This document shows positions 24,929 through 34,294 of a stretch of 64,000 nt of DNA, one piece after another. The DNA is from Nocardioides albertanoniae (lineage in GTDB: Bacteria > Actinomycetota > Actinomycetes > Propionibacteriales > Nocardioidaceae). The stretch covers positions 2,992,501 to 3,056,500 of the forward strand of contig NZ_VFOV01000001.1 of NCBI RefSeq assembly GCF_006716315.1, given 5' to 3'. Position numbers and translations under genes: made by a program. The notes beneath the pieces were generated by a model, which saw nothing but the letters and a program-made list of their open reading frames with translations, was not told the origin of the DNA and did no database searches. The number at the start of each line of letters is the position of its first letter. The stretch's first letter is position 1.

Positions 24929-27079
24929 TCAGCGCGCGGTCTCCTCCTCCTCGACCGACGCCGGCACGTCCGGCACCTCGGGCGAGATCTGCTCCTGCTG
25001 CACGAGGTGCAGATAGGACAGGTGACGCTCGTACTGGTCGAGCACGTCACCCATCAGCTGCTCGCGCGAGTAGGCGTTGACGTCGTAGCCCTGGGTGCCC
25101 TCCGCGAGATGGACCTCGGTGCGGAAGTAGAGCTCGCCGGTGACCCGGCCGACCGCGAAGGTCGGCGCACGGCAGGGGCACGGCGTGACCTTGTAGACGA
25201 ACGCGGGTGCGTCCTCGAGGTCGGTGTGGAGCTGCACACCGGCGACGCCGCGTACGGCCTTGGTCTCGGTGACGACCGAGGTGAGCCCGTGCCCGTTGAG
25301 CTCGGCGGCGACGTCGTCGAGCACCGGCTTGGCGACCGTGGCGATGAATCGCTCGGTGTCCTTGGCCGTCGGGTAGGTGACCGAGCGCCGCAGCCGCTGT
25401 GAGAGCGAGGGGCGTACGCCGCCCTCGGCCGCTCCGCTCACCCGGGCCGAGGAGATCGCGGCCGGCAGCGCGTAGCGCACGCTCTCGGTCTTGAACGACT
25501 CCAGCCGTAGCGAGCGATAGAGCCCGACCGCGACCAGGGCGAGCACGATCGAGAACGGCAGCCCCATGATGATTGTGGCGTTGGTGATCGTGGTCAGCCA
25601 GTCGTCTCCCCCGGCGAACATCAGCGCCAGCGTCAGCGCGCCGATCGCGAACGACCAGAAGATCCGCACCGGGATCGAGCAGTCGGCCATCGGGTGCGGC
25701 AGGCGCGAGGTGAAGTTGCCCATCACCAGCGCGCCGGAGTCGGCCGAGGTGACGTAGTAGAGGAACCCGGTCAGCGTGGCCACCGCGATGACCAGGGTCG
25801 CGGCCGGGTAGGCGTCGAGGAACGCGTAGAACCCCTGGGCGTAGTCGCCGTTGGTGAGCTCGCCGAACTCGGCGTCACCGCCACGGATCCGCCCCAGGGC
25901 GCTGTTGCCGAAGATCGAGACCCACAGCAGGATGAAGCCGAACGGGATCATCATCACGCCGACGAGGAACTGCCGGATGGTGCGCCCGCGCGAGATGCGG
26001 GCCAGGAACAGGCCGACGAACGGCGCCCAGGCGACCCACCAGGCCCAGAAGAAGAGGGTCCACAGGTTCTTCCAGACGCCGACGTCGGGGTTCTCGGCGG
26101 TGGCGTAGGGCATCGTGTCGAAGCTCATCCCGGGCAGGTGCACGAGGTAGTCGCCGAGGTTCATCACCAGCGAGTTGAGCAGGAACGCGGTGTCGTCGGA
26201 GAAGAGCACGTAGAGCATCAGGCCCAGCGAGAGCAGCACGTTGAGCTCGGAGAGGCGGCGGATGCCCTTGTCGACGCCGGAGACCGCCGAGATGGTGCCG
26301 AGCAGCACCGCCACGACGACGAGGCCGACCTGCGCGCCGCGGCCCTCGGGGATGTCGAAGAGCACGTTGAGACCGGCGTTGAGCAGGGCGATCGAGATGC
26401 CGAGCGAGGTGGCGATGCCGAAGATGGTGCCGAGCACGGCGGCCAGGTCGATGCCGTCGCCCAGGCGCCCCTGGATGCGCTTGCCGAAGATCGGGTAGAG
26501 CGCCGAGCGGATCGAGAGCGGCAGACCATGACGGAACGAGAAGTAGCCCAGCGCCATGCCCATCACGGCGTACATCGCCCAGCCGGAGAGGCCGTAGTGG
26601 AACAGCGTCCAGCTCACCGCCTGCTCGGCGGCGGCGATGGTGCTGCCCTCGCCGGTGGGCGGGGTGAGGTATTGCGAGACGGGCTCGGCGACCGAGTAGA
26701 ACATCAGGTCGGCGCCGATGCCGGCCGCGAAGAGCATCGCGGTCCAGGTGAACAACGAGTATTCGGGCCGCGACTCCTCCGGGCCGAGCCTGATCCGTCC
26801 GTAGCGGGAGAGGCAGATGAAGAGCACGAACGCGATCAGCCCGGCGGCGAGCGCGAAGTACCACCAGCCGAAGTAGTCGGAGATCCAGCCGACCACGGAC
26901 CCGATCGCGCTGCCCGAGGCCTCCGGGGCGAGCAGGGTGAAGAGCGTGAACGCGACCACCAGCCCGGCAGAGCCGAAGAAGACGGTCCTGTTGAGCTCCG
27001 GCTTCGTGTCAGGGATGGTGTCGAGGTCGGCTGCGGGTTCACCCAGCAACGTACGCCTCGGGTCGGTCGTGTCCGGCAT
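24929..27079 (-). CDS. betT: BCCT-family choline/betaine transporter
   Basis: The protein has 716 residues from ATG 27079, with GGAGGAGACAG upstream. There are twelve membrane segments with the BCCT tryptophan-rich helix FFWAWWVAWAPFVGLFLARI and the glycine-rich stretch YAVMGMALGYFSFRHGLP. A long hydrophilic C-terminal domain (~190 residues) resembles that of proton-driven BetT-type choline carriers and may sense osmotic state. It imports choline or betaine. It lies downstream of betB-betA on the same strand, so the three form an uptake-and-oxidation unit. The substrate is inferred from this context. Confidence 0.9.
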   Translation of the reverse strand: MPDTTDPRRTLLGEPAADLDTIPDTKPELNRTVFFGSAGLVVAFTLFTLLAPEASGSAIGSVVGWISDYFGWWYFALAAGLIAFVLFICLSRYGRIRLGPEESRPEYSLFTWTAMLFAAGIGADLMFYSVAEPVSQYLTPPTGEGSTIAAAEQAVSWTLFHYGLSGWAMYAVMGMALGYFSFRHGLPLSIRSALYPIFGKRIQGRLGDGIDLAAVLGTIFGIATSLGISIALLNAGLNVLFDIPEGRGAQVGLVVVAVLLGTISAVSGVDKGIRRLSELNVLLSLGLMLYVLFSDDTAFLLNSLVMNLGDYLVHLPGMSFDTMPYATAENPDVGVWKNLWTLFFWAWWVAWAPFVGLFLARISRGRTIRQFLVGVMMIPFGFILLWVSIFGNSALGRIRGGDAEFGELTNGDYAQGFYAFLDAYPAATLVIAVATLTGFLYYVTSADSGALVMGNFTSRLPHPMADCSIPVRIFWSFAIGALTLALMFAGGDDWLTTITNATIIMGLPFSIVLALVAVGLYRSLRLESFKTESVRYALPAAISSARVSGAAEGGVRPSLSQRLRRSVTYPTAKDTERFIATVAKPVLDDVAAELNGHGLTSVVTETKAVRGVAGVQLHTDLEDAPAFVYKVTPCPCRAPTFAVGRVTGELYFRTEVHLAEGTQGYDVNAYSREQLMGDVLDQYERHLSYLHLVQQEQISPEVPDVPASVEEEETAR

Positions 27080-27192
27080 GAGCTGTCTCCTCCGGGGTTC
27101 AGGGTGGCGGCATCATAGTCCGTCGGCGCCGGGCTCGTGCGACGCTCAGGTCTGGTGACGCGTTCGGTGACGCTGGGTGGGCGAGGGTGCGG

Positions 27193-28929
27193 TCAGGCCT
27201 GGTTGCGCGGATCTCCCGCCGGCCACAGCGGCGAGTCGTCGCGGTGGCGGTAGTAGGGGGCGTCGGAGGGCGCGAGCGGCGTGTTGCCGGCGATCAGGTC
27301 GGCCGCCTTCTCGGCGACCATCATCACGGGCGCGTAGATGTTGCCGTTGGTGACGTAGGGGAAGACGCTCGCGTCGACGACCCGCAGCCCGTCGACGCCG
27401 TGCACCCGCATCGAGGCCGGGTCGGTGACAGCCATGTCGCCGGTGCCCATCGCCGCCGTGCACGCGGGGTGCAGCGCGGTCTCGGCGTCCTTGCGGACCC
27501 AGTCGAGGATCTCCTCGTCGGTCTCCACCGACGGGCCCGGCGACATCTCGCCGGCGTTGAACGGTGCGAAGGCCGGCTGGTTGAGGATGTCGCGTGCGAC
27601 CCGGACCGCCTCGACCCACTCCTTGCGGTCGGTCTCGGTGGAGAGGTAGTTGAACAGCATCGAGGGGTGCTCGTAGGGGTCGTTGCTGCGGATCCGCACA
27701 TGGCCGCGGGTGTCGGCGTACATCGGGCCGATGTGCACCTGGTAGCCGTGCTGCCCCTTCTCCTGGCCGGGCGCCATCGAGCCGTCGTAGCGGATCGCGA
27801 TCGGCAAGAAGTGGAACATCAGGTTGGGCCAGTCGACGTCGTCGTTGGAGCGCGCGAAGCCACCGCCCTCGAAGTGGTTGGTGGCGCCGAGCCCCTTGTT
27901 CTGGAAGAGCCACTGCCAGGCGATCTTGGGCCGCTGGTGCCAGACCAGACCGGGCGCGATCGAGACCGGCTGCTTGGAGGCGTACTGGATGTAGACCTCG
28001 AGGTGGTCCTGGAGGTTCTCCCCCACACCGGGGAGGTCGTGCACGACGTCGATCCCGTGCTCACCGAGCAGCGAGGCCTCCCCCACGCCCGAGAGCTGGA
28101 GCAGCTGGGGCGTGTTGATCGCGCCGCTGCAGCAGATGATCTCCTTCGCCTCGACATAGTGGTCCTTGCGCGCGCGGCCGACGCCGCGGACGTAGTCGAC
28201 GCCCGTGGCCCGCGGCTGGTCGCCGGAGGTGTCGAAACGGATCCTGGTGGCGTGCGCGAAGGTCTCGACGCTCAGGTTGGGGCGCTTCATCACCGGGTGC
28301 AGGTAGGCGCGCGCGGCCGACCAGCGACGGCCGTTGTTGACGTTGCGGTCGAAGGGCGCGAACCCCTCCTGGCGGTAGCCGTTGACATCGTCGGTGAGCG
28401 GGTAGCCGGCCTCCTGCGCGGCGTCGAAGAACGCCGAGAAGAGCGGGTTGGACGCCGGGCCGCGCTCGAGGTGGAGCGGACCGGAGCCGCCGCGCCACTG
28501 GTCGGCGCCTGAGGTGCCGTCCTCGAGGAACCGGCTCTCCATCCGCTTGAAGTAGGGCAGGCAGTGGCGGTAGTCCCAGGCTTCCATGCCCGGGTCGGCC
28601 GCCCAGCGCTCGAAGTCCATCGGGTTGCCGCGCTGGAAGATCATCCCGTTGATCGAGCTCGACCCGCCCAGCACCTTGCCGCGGGCGTGGTAGACCTTGC
28701 GTCCGCCCAGCTCGGGCTCGGGGTCGGTCTCGTAGCCCCAGTCGTAGAGCTTCGACCCGATCGGGAACGGCAGCGCCGCCGGCATGTGGATGAACGGGTC
28801 GATCTTGAAGTCGCTGTGACCGGCCTCGAGCACGAGCACCTTCGTGGACGGGTCGGCGCTGAGCCGGTTGGCGAGCGCGGAGCCCGCGGAACCGCCGCCG
28901 ATGATGACGAAGTCGTACGTCGTGGGCAT
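27193..28929 (-). CDS. betA: Choline dehydrogenase (GMC oxidoreductase)
   Basis: The protein has 578 residues from ATG 28929. The FAD-binding motif is [20 protein letters not shown], with the acidic VLVLEAG strand. The GMC signatures appear as [19 protein letters not shown] and [16 protein letters not shown]. The C-terminal catalytic region has [13 protein letters not shown] and [21 protein letters not shown]. It oxidises choline to betaine aldehyde. It starts 4 nt after the aldehyde dehydrogenase stop, a tight operon. No betI regulator is visible. Confidence 0.93.
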   Translation of the reverse strand: MPTTYDFVIIGGGSAGSALANRLSADPSTKVLVLEAGHSDFKIDPFIHMPAALPFPIGSKLYDWGYETDPEPELGGRKVYHARGKVLGGSSSINGMIFQRGNPMDFERWAADPGMEAWDYRHCLPYFKRMESRFLEDGTSGADQWRGGSGPLHLERGPASNPLFSAFFDAAQEAGYPLTDDVNGYRQEGFAPFDRNVNNGRRWSAARAYLHPVMKRPNLSVETFAHATRIRFDTSGDQPRATGVDYVRGVGRARKDHYVEAKEIICCSGAINTPQLLQLSGVGEASLLGEHGIDVVHDLPGVGENLQDHLEVYIQYASKQPVSIAPGLVWHQRPKIAWQWLFQNKGLGATNHFEGGGFARSNDDVDWPNLMFHFLPIAIRYDGSMAPGQEKGQHGYQVHIGPMYADTRGHVRIRSNDPYEHPSMLFNYLSTETDRKEWVEAVRVARDILNQPAFAPFNAGEMSPGPSVETDEEILDWVRKDAETALHPACTAAMGTGDMAVTDPASMRVHGVDGLRVVDASVFPYVTNGNIYAPVMMVAEKAADLIAGNTPLAPSDAPYYRHRDDSPLWPAGDPRNQA

Positions 28930-28933
28930 CTTG

Positions 28934-30436
28934 TCACTTGTCCTTCGTGTCGGTGGGCTCGAACCAGCGCTGCGGGACCGGATCGATGTTGTGCCAGATG
29001 TGCTTGGTCTCGCGGTATTCGCCGAGCCCGGCCTGGCCGAGCTCGCGACCGAGACCCGACTGCTTGTAGCCGCCCCACTCGGCCTGGGCCACGTAGGGGT
29101 GGAAGTCGTTGATCCAGACCGTGCCCATGCGCAACCGGGCGGCGACGCGCTCGGCACGACCGGCGTCGGTGGTCCACACCGCACCGGCGAGGCCGTAGAT
29201 GGAGTCGTTGGCGATGCGCACCGCATCGTTCTCGTCGGTGAAGGTCTCCACGGTGAGCACCGGCCCGAACGACTCGTCCTGGGTCACGCTCATCTCGGTG
29301 GTGCAGTCGTCGAGGATGGTGGGCAGGTAGTAGAAGCCGTCCTGCAGGTCTGGGTCGTCGGGGCGCCTGCCACCGGTCAGGAGGGTGGCGCCTTCGGCCA
29401 GCCCCTTCGCGACGTACGCCTCGACCTTGTCGCGATGGGCGCTGCTGGTCAGCGGGCCCGTCTCGGCATCGGCGTCGAAGGGCCCGCCGAGGCGGATCTG
29501 CTCGGCGCGCCGGACCAGCTCGGCCACGAAGTCGTCCTTGATCGTGTCCTGCACGATCAGCCGGGCACCGGCCGAGCAGACCTGGCCCGAGTGCAGGAAG
29601 ACCGCCATCAGGGCGTAGTCGATCGCCGTCTCGCGCTGCGCCGGGTCCTGGACGGCGTCGGCGAAGACGATATTGGGGTTCTTGCCGCCGAGCTCGAGAG
29701 CGACTTTCTTGACCGTCGCGGCGGCGTTGGCCATCAGCCGTCGTCCGGTGGCGAGACCACCGGTGAAGGAGACCAGGTCGACGCGCGGGTCCTCGCTCAG
29801 CGGAGCACCGGCGGTGGGACCCTCGCCGAGCACGAGGTTGCCGACGCCCGCCGGCAGCCCGGCCTCCTCGAGCACCTTCATCAGGTGGATCGCGGTGTGA
29901 GGGGTGATCTCGCTCGGCTTGAGCACGAAGGTGTTGCCCGCCGCCAGGCACGGCGCGACCTTCCACGCCACCTGCAGCAGCGGGTAGTTCCACGGCGTGA
30001 TCAGGCCGCAGACGCCCACCGGCTCGTGCACGATGCGGCTCTTCACTCCCGGGTCGCCGGTGTCGACGACCCGCCCGGCCTCCTCGGTGGCGGTGTGGCC
30101 GAAGTGGCGGAAGACGGAGACCACGTCGGCGACGTCGTACTCCCCCTCCACCAGGCGCTTGCCCGTGTCGAGCGACTCCGCGCGCGCGACGAGCGCGGTG
30201 TCGCGCTCGAGCAGGTCGGCGACCTTCAGCAGCAGGTCGCCCCGCTCGCGGGCGGGCGTCGCCGCCCACGCGCCGTCGTCGAAGGCCGCGCGCGCTGCCG
30301 CGATCGCGGCGCGGGTGTCCTCCGCCCCGGCCTCGTCGACCTCACCGACGCGCTGACCGTCGGCCGGACACAGGATCGTCCGAGTGCCTCCGCCGACTGC
30401 CGAGCGCCATTCCCCACCGATGTACAGGCTCTCCAT
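28934..30436 (-). CDS. betB: Betaine-aldehyde dehydrogenase
   Basis: The protein has 500 residues from ATG 30436. Aldehyde dehydrogenase hallmarks are present: [36 protein letters not shown], catalytic E in [14 protein letters not shown], and catalytic C in [16 protein letters not shown]. It converts betaine aldehyde to glycine betaine with NAD(P). It leads the betB-betA-BCCT set, which supplies the osmoprotectant glycine betaine or feeds its catabolism. Confidence 0.92.
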   Translation of the reverse strand: MESLYIGGEWRSAVGGGTRTILCPADGQRVGEVDEAGAEDTRAAIAAARAAFDDGAWAATPARERGDLLLKVADLLERDTALVARAESLDTGKRLVEGEYDVADVVSVFRHFGHTATEEAGRVVDTGDPGVKSRIVHEPVGVCGLITPWNYPLLQVAWKVAPCLAAGNTFVLKPSEITPHTAIHLMKVLEEAGLPAGVGNLVLGEGPTAGAPLSEDPRVDLVSFTGGLATGRRLMANAAATVKKVALELGGKNPNIVFADAVQDPAQRETAIDYALMAVFLHSGQVCSAGARLIVQDTIKDDFVAELVRRAEQIRLGGPFDADAETGPLTSSAHRDKVEAYVAKGLAEGATLLTGGRRPDDPDLQDGFYYLPTILDDCTTEMSVTQDESFGPVLTVETFTDENDAVRIANDSIYGLAGAVWTTDAGRAERVAARLRMGTVWINDFHPYVAQAEWGGYKQSGLGRELGQAGLGEYRETKHIWHNIDPVPQRWFEPTDTKDK

Positions 30437-30495
30437 GGCATCAGACAATCCCGGAACCAGGCCCTGGTCAATCCCTCGTGGGCCCTTATCACGCG

Positions 30496-30522
30496 GTGTC
30501 ACACTCGGGACATCCCCGGGGT
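30496..30522 (+). promoter_or_regulatory. ECF41-type promoter TGTCACA-N16-GGTC
   Basis: TGTCACA at 30496-30502 and GGTC at 30519-30522, with a 16-bp spacer, match the ECF41 consensus TGTCACA-N16-CGTC except for one base. It lies 36 bp before the oxidoreductase start. Confidence 0.65.
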
Positions 30523-30558
30523 CCTAGAGGTATGAGCCTCGAGAATCAGGAGATCCCC

Positions 30559-31743
30559 ATGAACAAGCAGGACCACGTGGTGGTCGTCGGCGGTGGGTAC
30601 GCCGGCGTGATGGCCGCCAACCGGCTGACCAAGCGGGACGACATCGCGATCACCCTGGTCAACGCTCGCGACCACTTCGTCGAGCGCATCCGGCTGCACC
30701 AGCTCGCCGCCGGCAACGACGACGCGGTCGCCGACTACGCCGACGTGCTCAGCCCGCGGGTGCGCCTGGTCGTCGGCACCGTGTCGGCCATCTCGGCGGC
30801 TGCGCGGACGGTCGTGCTCAAGGACGGGCAGGAGGTGGCGTACGACTATCTGGTCTATGCCGTCGGCAGCACCGGGACGATGCAGGCGGCCGGCGCCGCG
30901 GAGCACGCCTACGGGGTCGCGAGCTTCGAGGAGGCGACCCGGCTGCGCGCGGTGCTGGACGCGACGCCCACGCAGGCGCCGGTGGTCGTGGTCGGCGGCG
31001 GCCCGACCGGGATCGAGGTGGCCTCCGAGCTCGCCGAGCTGGGGCGCAACGTCTCCATGGTCTGCGGCGACGGGCTGGGCCCGTGGTTGCACGAGAAGGG
31101 ACGGGCCGACGCCGATCGTGCGCTACGCGGTCTCGGGGTCGGCATCATCGAGGGAGCCCGGGTGAGCGAGGTGCTCGAGGGCCGCGTACGCCTCGACGAC
31201 GGTCGCGAGCTGGCCAGCGCGGTGACGATCTGGACCGCCGGGTTCACCACGCCGGACCTCGCGCGAGCGAGCGGTCTGTCGACCGACGATCTCGGCCGGC
31301 TGGTCACCGACGAGACCCTGACCAGCCTCGACGACGACCGGATCATCGCCACAGGTGATGCCTCGGCCCCCTCCGGGGATCCGTACCGGATGAGCTGCCA
31401 GGCTGCCAACCAGCTCGGACCGCTCGCCGCGGAGACCGTGCTCTCCCGCCTCGCGGGCCACCGGCCCGAGCCGATCAGCATCAGCTTCGTGGGTCAGTGC
31501 ATCAGCATCGGCCGCGGGCTCGGCCTGCTGAACTTCGCTCGCCGCGACGACTCGGCCGTGCGTGCCCGCATCCACGGCGCGCCCGCGGCGAAGATCAAGG
31601 AGCTGGTCTGCCGCAGCACGGTCTGGGCCCTCTCGATGGAGGCACGCCACCCCGGCTTCACGCCCAAGGTCACCGACAGGTCGCGCGCCGGCCGGGTGCG
31701 GGCGAGCGAGGCCGCGCCGCTGGCATCGGTCGGGCGAGCGTAG
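30559..31743 (+). CDS. FAD-dependent pyridine nucleotide-disulfide-type oxidoreductase (NDH-2-like), ECF41 partner
   Basis: The protein has 394 residues from ATG 30559, with AGGAGATCC upstream. Two nucleotide-binding folds are seen: HVVVVGGGYAGVMAANRLTK for FAD and PVVVVGGGPTGIEVASELAE for NAD(P)H. The FAD-closing motif is DRIIATGDASAPSG. It resembles type II NADH dehydrogenases. The gene is followed after 94 bp by an ECF41 sigma factor. ECF41 sigmas are typically paired with a carboxymuconolactone decarboxylase, oxidoreductase or epimerase gene that they control, so this is the expected partner. Confidence 0.9.
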   Translation: MNKQDHVVVVGGGYAGVMAANRLTKRDDIAITLVNARDHFVERIRLHQLAAGNDDAVADYADVLSPRVRLVVGTVSAISAAARTVVLKDGQEVAYDYLVYAVGSTGTMQAAGAAEHAYGVASFEEATRLRAVLDATPTQAPVVVVGGGPTGIEVASELAELGRNVSMVCGDGLGPWLHEKGRADADRALRGLGVGIIEGARVSEVLEGRVRLDDGRELASAVTIWTAGFTTPDLARASGLSTDDLGRLVTDETLTSLDDDRIIATGDASAPSGDPYRMSCQAANQLGPLAAETVLSRLAGHRPEPISISFVGQCISIGRGLGLLNFARRDDSAVRARIHGAPAAKIKELVCRSTVWALSMEARHPGFTPKVTDRSRAGRVRASEAAPLASVGRA

Positions 31744-31776
31744 CGCCGCTCGGGCGGGGTGGATGTCACGGGTGGA

Positions 31777-31803
31777 TGTCACGGTCGTGGGCGCTGTCTC
31801 GTC
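31777..31803 (+). promoter_or_regulatory. ECF41-type promoter TGTCACG-N16-CGTC upstream of its own sigma gene
   Basis: TGTCACG (31777-31783) and CGTC (31800-31803) are separated by exactly 16 bp. A second TGTCACG at 31764-31770 is part of a 13-bp direct repeat (GGTGGATGTCACG). The arrangement implies autoregulation. Confidence 0.72.
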
Positions 31804-31837
31804 CTGGGGCCATGATGATGTTCGAAGGAGGACGACC

Positions 31838-32785
31838 GTGACACCTGAGACCGAGCTCGAGTTCGAGGAGCTGCGACCGCTGCTCTTCTCGATCGCCTAC
31901 CGCATCCTCGGCAGCGTCAGCGAGGCTGAGGACGCGGTGCAGGAGACGTGGCTGCGGCTCGCGGCTGCGGGCACCCAGCCCGACTCGCTGAAGGCCTATC
32001 TCTCCACCGTGGTCACCCGCATCTCGATCGACGTGCTCCGCTCCGCGCGGATGCGGCGCGAGACGTACGTCGGGCCCTGGTTCCCCGAACCGCTGCCGAC
32101 CGACTCCCACGGCGGTGAGCGTGAGGACGTCTACGGCAGCCCGGAGCGTGCGAGCGAGCTCGCCGACTCGGTCTCGATGGCCGCGCTGATGCTCCTCGAG
32201 CGCCTCAGCCCGCTCGAGCGCGCGGTCTTCGTGCTGCGCGAGGTCTTCCACTTCGGCTTCGCCGACATCGCCACCGCTGTCGACCGCTCGGAGGCCGCCT
32301 GCCGTCAGCTCGCCTCGCGGGCCCGCCGTCACATGGACGACGGCAAGACGCGGTTCGAGGCCGACCGGCGCAAGCGTGCCGAGCTGGCCGACCGCTTCTT
32401 CGAGGCGTTGCGCGACGGCGACCTCGACGACCTGCGGGCCCTGCTCGCCGCCGACGTCGAGACCGTCAACGACGGTGGCGGCGTCGCCGGCGGCGTCGGC
32501 GGCCGGTTCGGCGCGGAGAAGGCCGCCCGCATCCTGATCACCGCGGTGCCACCCCTGCTCGCCATCGGCGCCCGGCTCGAGCAGCGCGAGCTCAACGGCG
32601 AGCCGGGCGCGATCCTCCGCGACGCCGACGGCTCCGTGCTCGGCACCTGGACCCTCGACATCCTCGACGGCCAGATCCAGCGGATCCGCTCGGTCACCAA
32701 CCCCGACAAGCTCGGCCATCTCGGTCCGGTGGCAGACCTGAAGGAGGTCCTACGCCGCCGCAACCGCCACCGCCGCGAGCGGTGA
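31838..32785 (+). CDS. sigJ: ECF41-family RNA polymerase sigma factor (SigJ-like) with SnoaL-like C-terminal domain
   Basis: The protein has 315 residues from GTG 31838, with GAAGGAGGAC upstream. Sigma region 2 is LLFSIAYRILGSVSEAEDAV followed by QETWLRL. Region 4 is LSPLERAVFVLREVFHFGFA followed by DIATAVDRSEAACRQLASRA. A ~110-residue SnoaL/NTF2-like tail follows (ADRFFEALRDGDLDDLRALL) with DGGGVAGGVGG in the position of the conserved DGGG motif of ECF41. In this family the tail replaces an anti-sigma factor and tunes activity. No anti-sigma gene is adjacent, as expected. Confidence 0.93.
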   Translation: MTPETELEFEELRPLLFSIAYRILGSVSEAEDAVQETWLRLAAAGTQPDSLKAYLSTVVTRISIDVLRSARMRRETYVGPWFPEPLPTDSHGGEREDVYGSPERASELADSVSMAALMLLERLSPLERAVFVLREVFHFGFADIATAVDRSEAACRQLASRARRHMDDGKTRFEADRRKRAELADRFFEALRDGDLDDLRALLAADVETVNDGGGVAGGVGGRFGAEKAARILITAVPPLLAIGARLEQRELNGEPGAILRDADGSVLGTWTLDILDGQIQRIRSVTNPDKLGHLGPVADLKEVLRRRNRHRRER

Positions 32786-32788
32786 CGC

Positions 32789-32860
32789 CGCTGGTCGAGC
32801 CGCTCGCTGGTCGAGCCGCCGGAGCCGCTAGGCGGAGGCGGCTTCGCGGCTCGACCAGCG
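32789..32860. terminator. Inverted CTGGTCGAGCCGC repeats between convergent genes
   Basis: CGCTGGTCGAGCCGC occurs directly at 32789-32803 and 32805-32819, and inverted at 32846-32860, with a small inner stem. It fills most of the 84-bp gap between sigJ and the converging MFS gene and is a likely two-way terminator. Similar TGGTCGAGCC palindromes are common between genes in this group of bacteria. Confidence 0.65.
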
Positions 32861-32869
32861 GAGGGACCC

Positions 32870-34222
32870 TCAGACGCTCACGCGCTGCGGTGTCGCCGTC
32901 CGCAGACCGAGGCCGGCGGTGCGTACGTCCTTGGTCTCGCGTGCGGTCAGGGCGGCGACCACCGCGACGAGGCAGACCACCACCGTGTAGCCGGAGGTGA
33001 CCACCCAGCCACCCTCGCGTACGCCGCCCAGAGCAGTGACGATCGACGGCGTGAACCCGGCCAGCATGAATCCGATCTGGGTGCCGATCGCGACGCCGGA
33101 GAAGCGCACCGGCGTGGAGAACATCTCGCCGTAGAACGAGGGCCACACCGCGTTGGCGGCCGCATAGCCGAAGGAGAACGTCACCACCGCGAGCACGAAG
33201 ACGAGCAGCTCGCTGCCCTGGCTCATCGAGAGCAGGTAGAACGGCATCAGGACCGCACTGGCCACCGCACCGTAGATGAAGACCGGCTTGCGGCCGACCC
33301 GGTCGGCGAGCCGGCCGAACATCGGCTGGGTGAACAGCGCGGCGACATTGGCGGCCACGACCAGCCACAGGGTGATCGAGTCGACCATGCCGACCTCGAC
33401 GCCGTAGGCGATGGCGAGGTTGCCGAAGACCGTGGAGACGGCGGCGATGAAGGCGCAGCAGACCACCCGGAGCACGTCGGCCCAGTGGTCGCGCAGCAGC
33501 ACCGCGAGGGGCAGCTTGGCGACCTCGTTGTTGGCCTTGGCCTCCTCGAACTCGGGCGTCTCGTTGAGCCGGGCGCGGATGAAGAAGGCGACCAGCACGA
33601 CGACGGCGGAGAGCCAGAACGGGATCCGCCAGCCGATGCCGTACTTGATGTCGTCGGGCAGCGCGACCACCGGGATGAACACCAGCGCGGCCAGGATCTG
33701 ACCGCCCTGGGTGCCGGTCAGCGTCCACGAGGTGAAGAAGGATCGCCTGTCGTCGGGCGCGTGCTCGAGCGTCAGCGAGCTGGCCCCGGCCTGCTCGCCG
33801 GCCGCCGAGAGCCCCTGGAGCAGCCGGCAGAAGACCAGCAGTCCGGGCGCCAGCCAGCCGACCTGGTCAAACGTCGGCAGGCAGCCGATCAGGAACGTGC
33901 CGCCACCCATCAGCAGGAGGGTGAACAGCAGCACCTTGCGGCGGCCGATCCGGTCACCGAAGTGACCGACGAAGACGGCGCCGACCGGCCTGGCGACGTA
34001 CGCGAAGGCGAAGGTCGCGAACGACATCACCAACGCGGAGTCGTCGGCGCTGGGGAAGAAGACGTGCGGAAAGATCAGCGCTGCGGCGGAGCCGAAGACG
34101 AAGAAGTCGTAGTACTCCACCGCGCTGCCCATGAAGCTGGCCAGTGCGGCTCTGATCGGGGTCTTGCCTTCGCGGTTCGCTCTGCCGTCGAGGTCAGGGC
34201 TGTCGGGGTCGGGTCCCGCCAT
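32870..34222 (-). CDS. MFS transporter, metabolite:H+ symporter family; probable shikimate carrier
   Basis: The protein has 450 residues from ATG 34222, with CAGGAGGACC upstream. Twelve membrane helices are expected. Family landmarks are ASFMGSAVEYYDFFVFGSAA near the N-terminus, the loop-2 motif GHFGDRIGRRKVLLF, LLQGLSAAGEQAGASSL and its repeat GRLADRVGRKPVFIYG. MHS carriers import organic acids with protons. It lies 72 bp downstream of shikimate dehydrogenase on the same strand, so shikimate or quinate is the likely substrate (inference from context). Confidence 0.87.
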   Translation of the reverse strand: MAGPDPDSPDLDGRANREGKTPIRAALASFMGSAVEYYDFFVFGSAAALIFPHVFFPSADDSALVMSFATFAFAYVARPVGAVFVGHFGDRIGRRKVLLFTLLLMGGGTFLIGCLPTFDQVGWLAPGLLVFCRLLQGLSAAGEQAGASSLTLEHAPDDRRSFFTSWTLTGTQGGQILAALVFIPVVALPDDIKYGIGWRIPFWLSAVVVLVAFFIRARLNETPEFEEAKANNEVAKLPLAVLLRDHWADVLRVVCCAFIAAVSTVFGNLAIAYGVEVGMVDSITLWLVVAANVAALFTQPMFGRLADRVGRKPVFIYGAVASAVLMPFYLLSMSQGSELLVFVLAVVTFSFGYAAANAVWPSFYGEMFSTPVRFSGVAIGTQIGFMLAGFTPSIVTALGGVREGGWVVTSGYTVVVCLVAVVAALTARETKDVRTAGLGLRTATPQRVSV

Positions 34223-34294
34223 CGGGTCCTCCTGGGGTAGGTCCGCGGTTTCCTGACCACGGACGGGTGGGGGATGGATCTGTTCGGTTCGAGG

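Noticed and set aside
30437..30495. betI-type operator upstream of betB
   Set aside because: Only a short CCAGG-C-CCTGG palindrome is seen, with no regulator gene nearby; too weak to claim.
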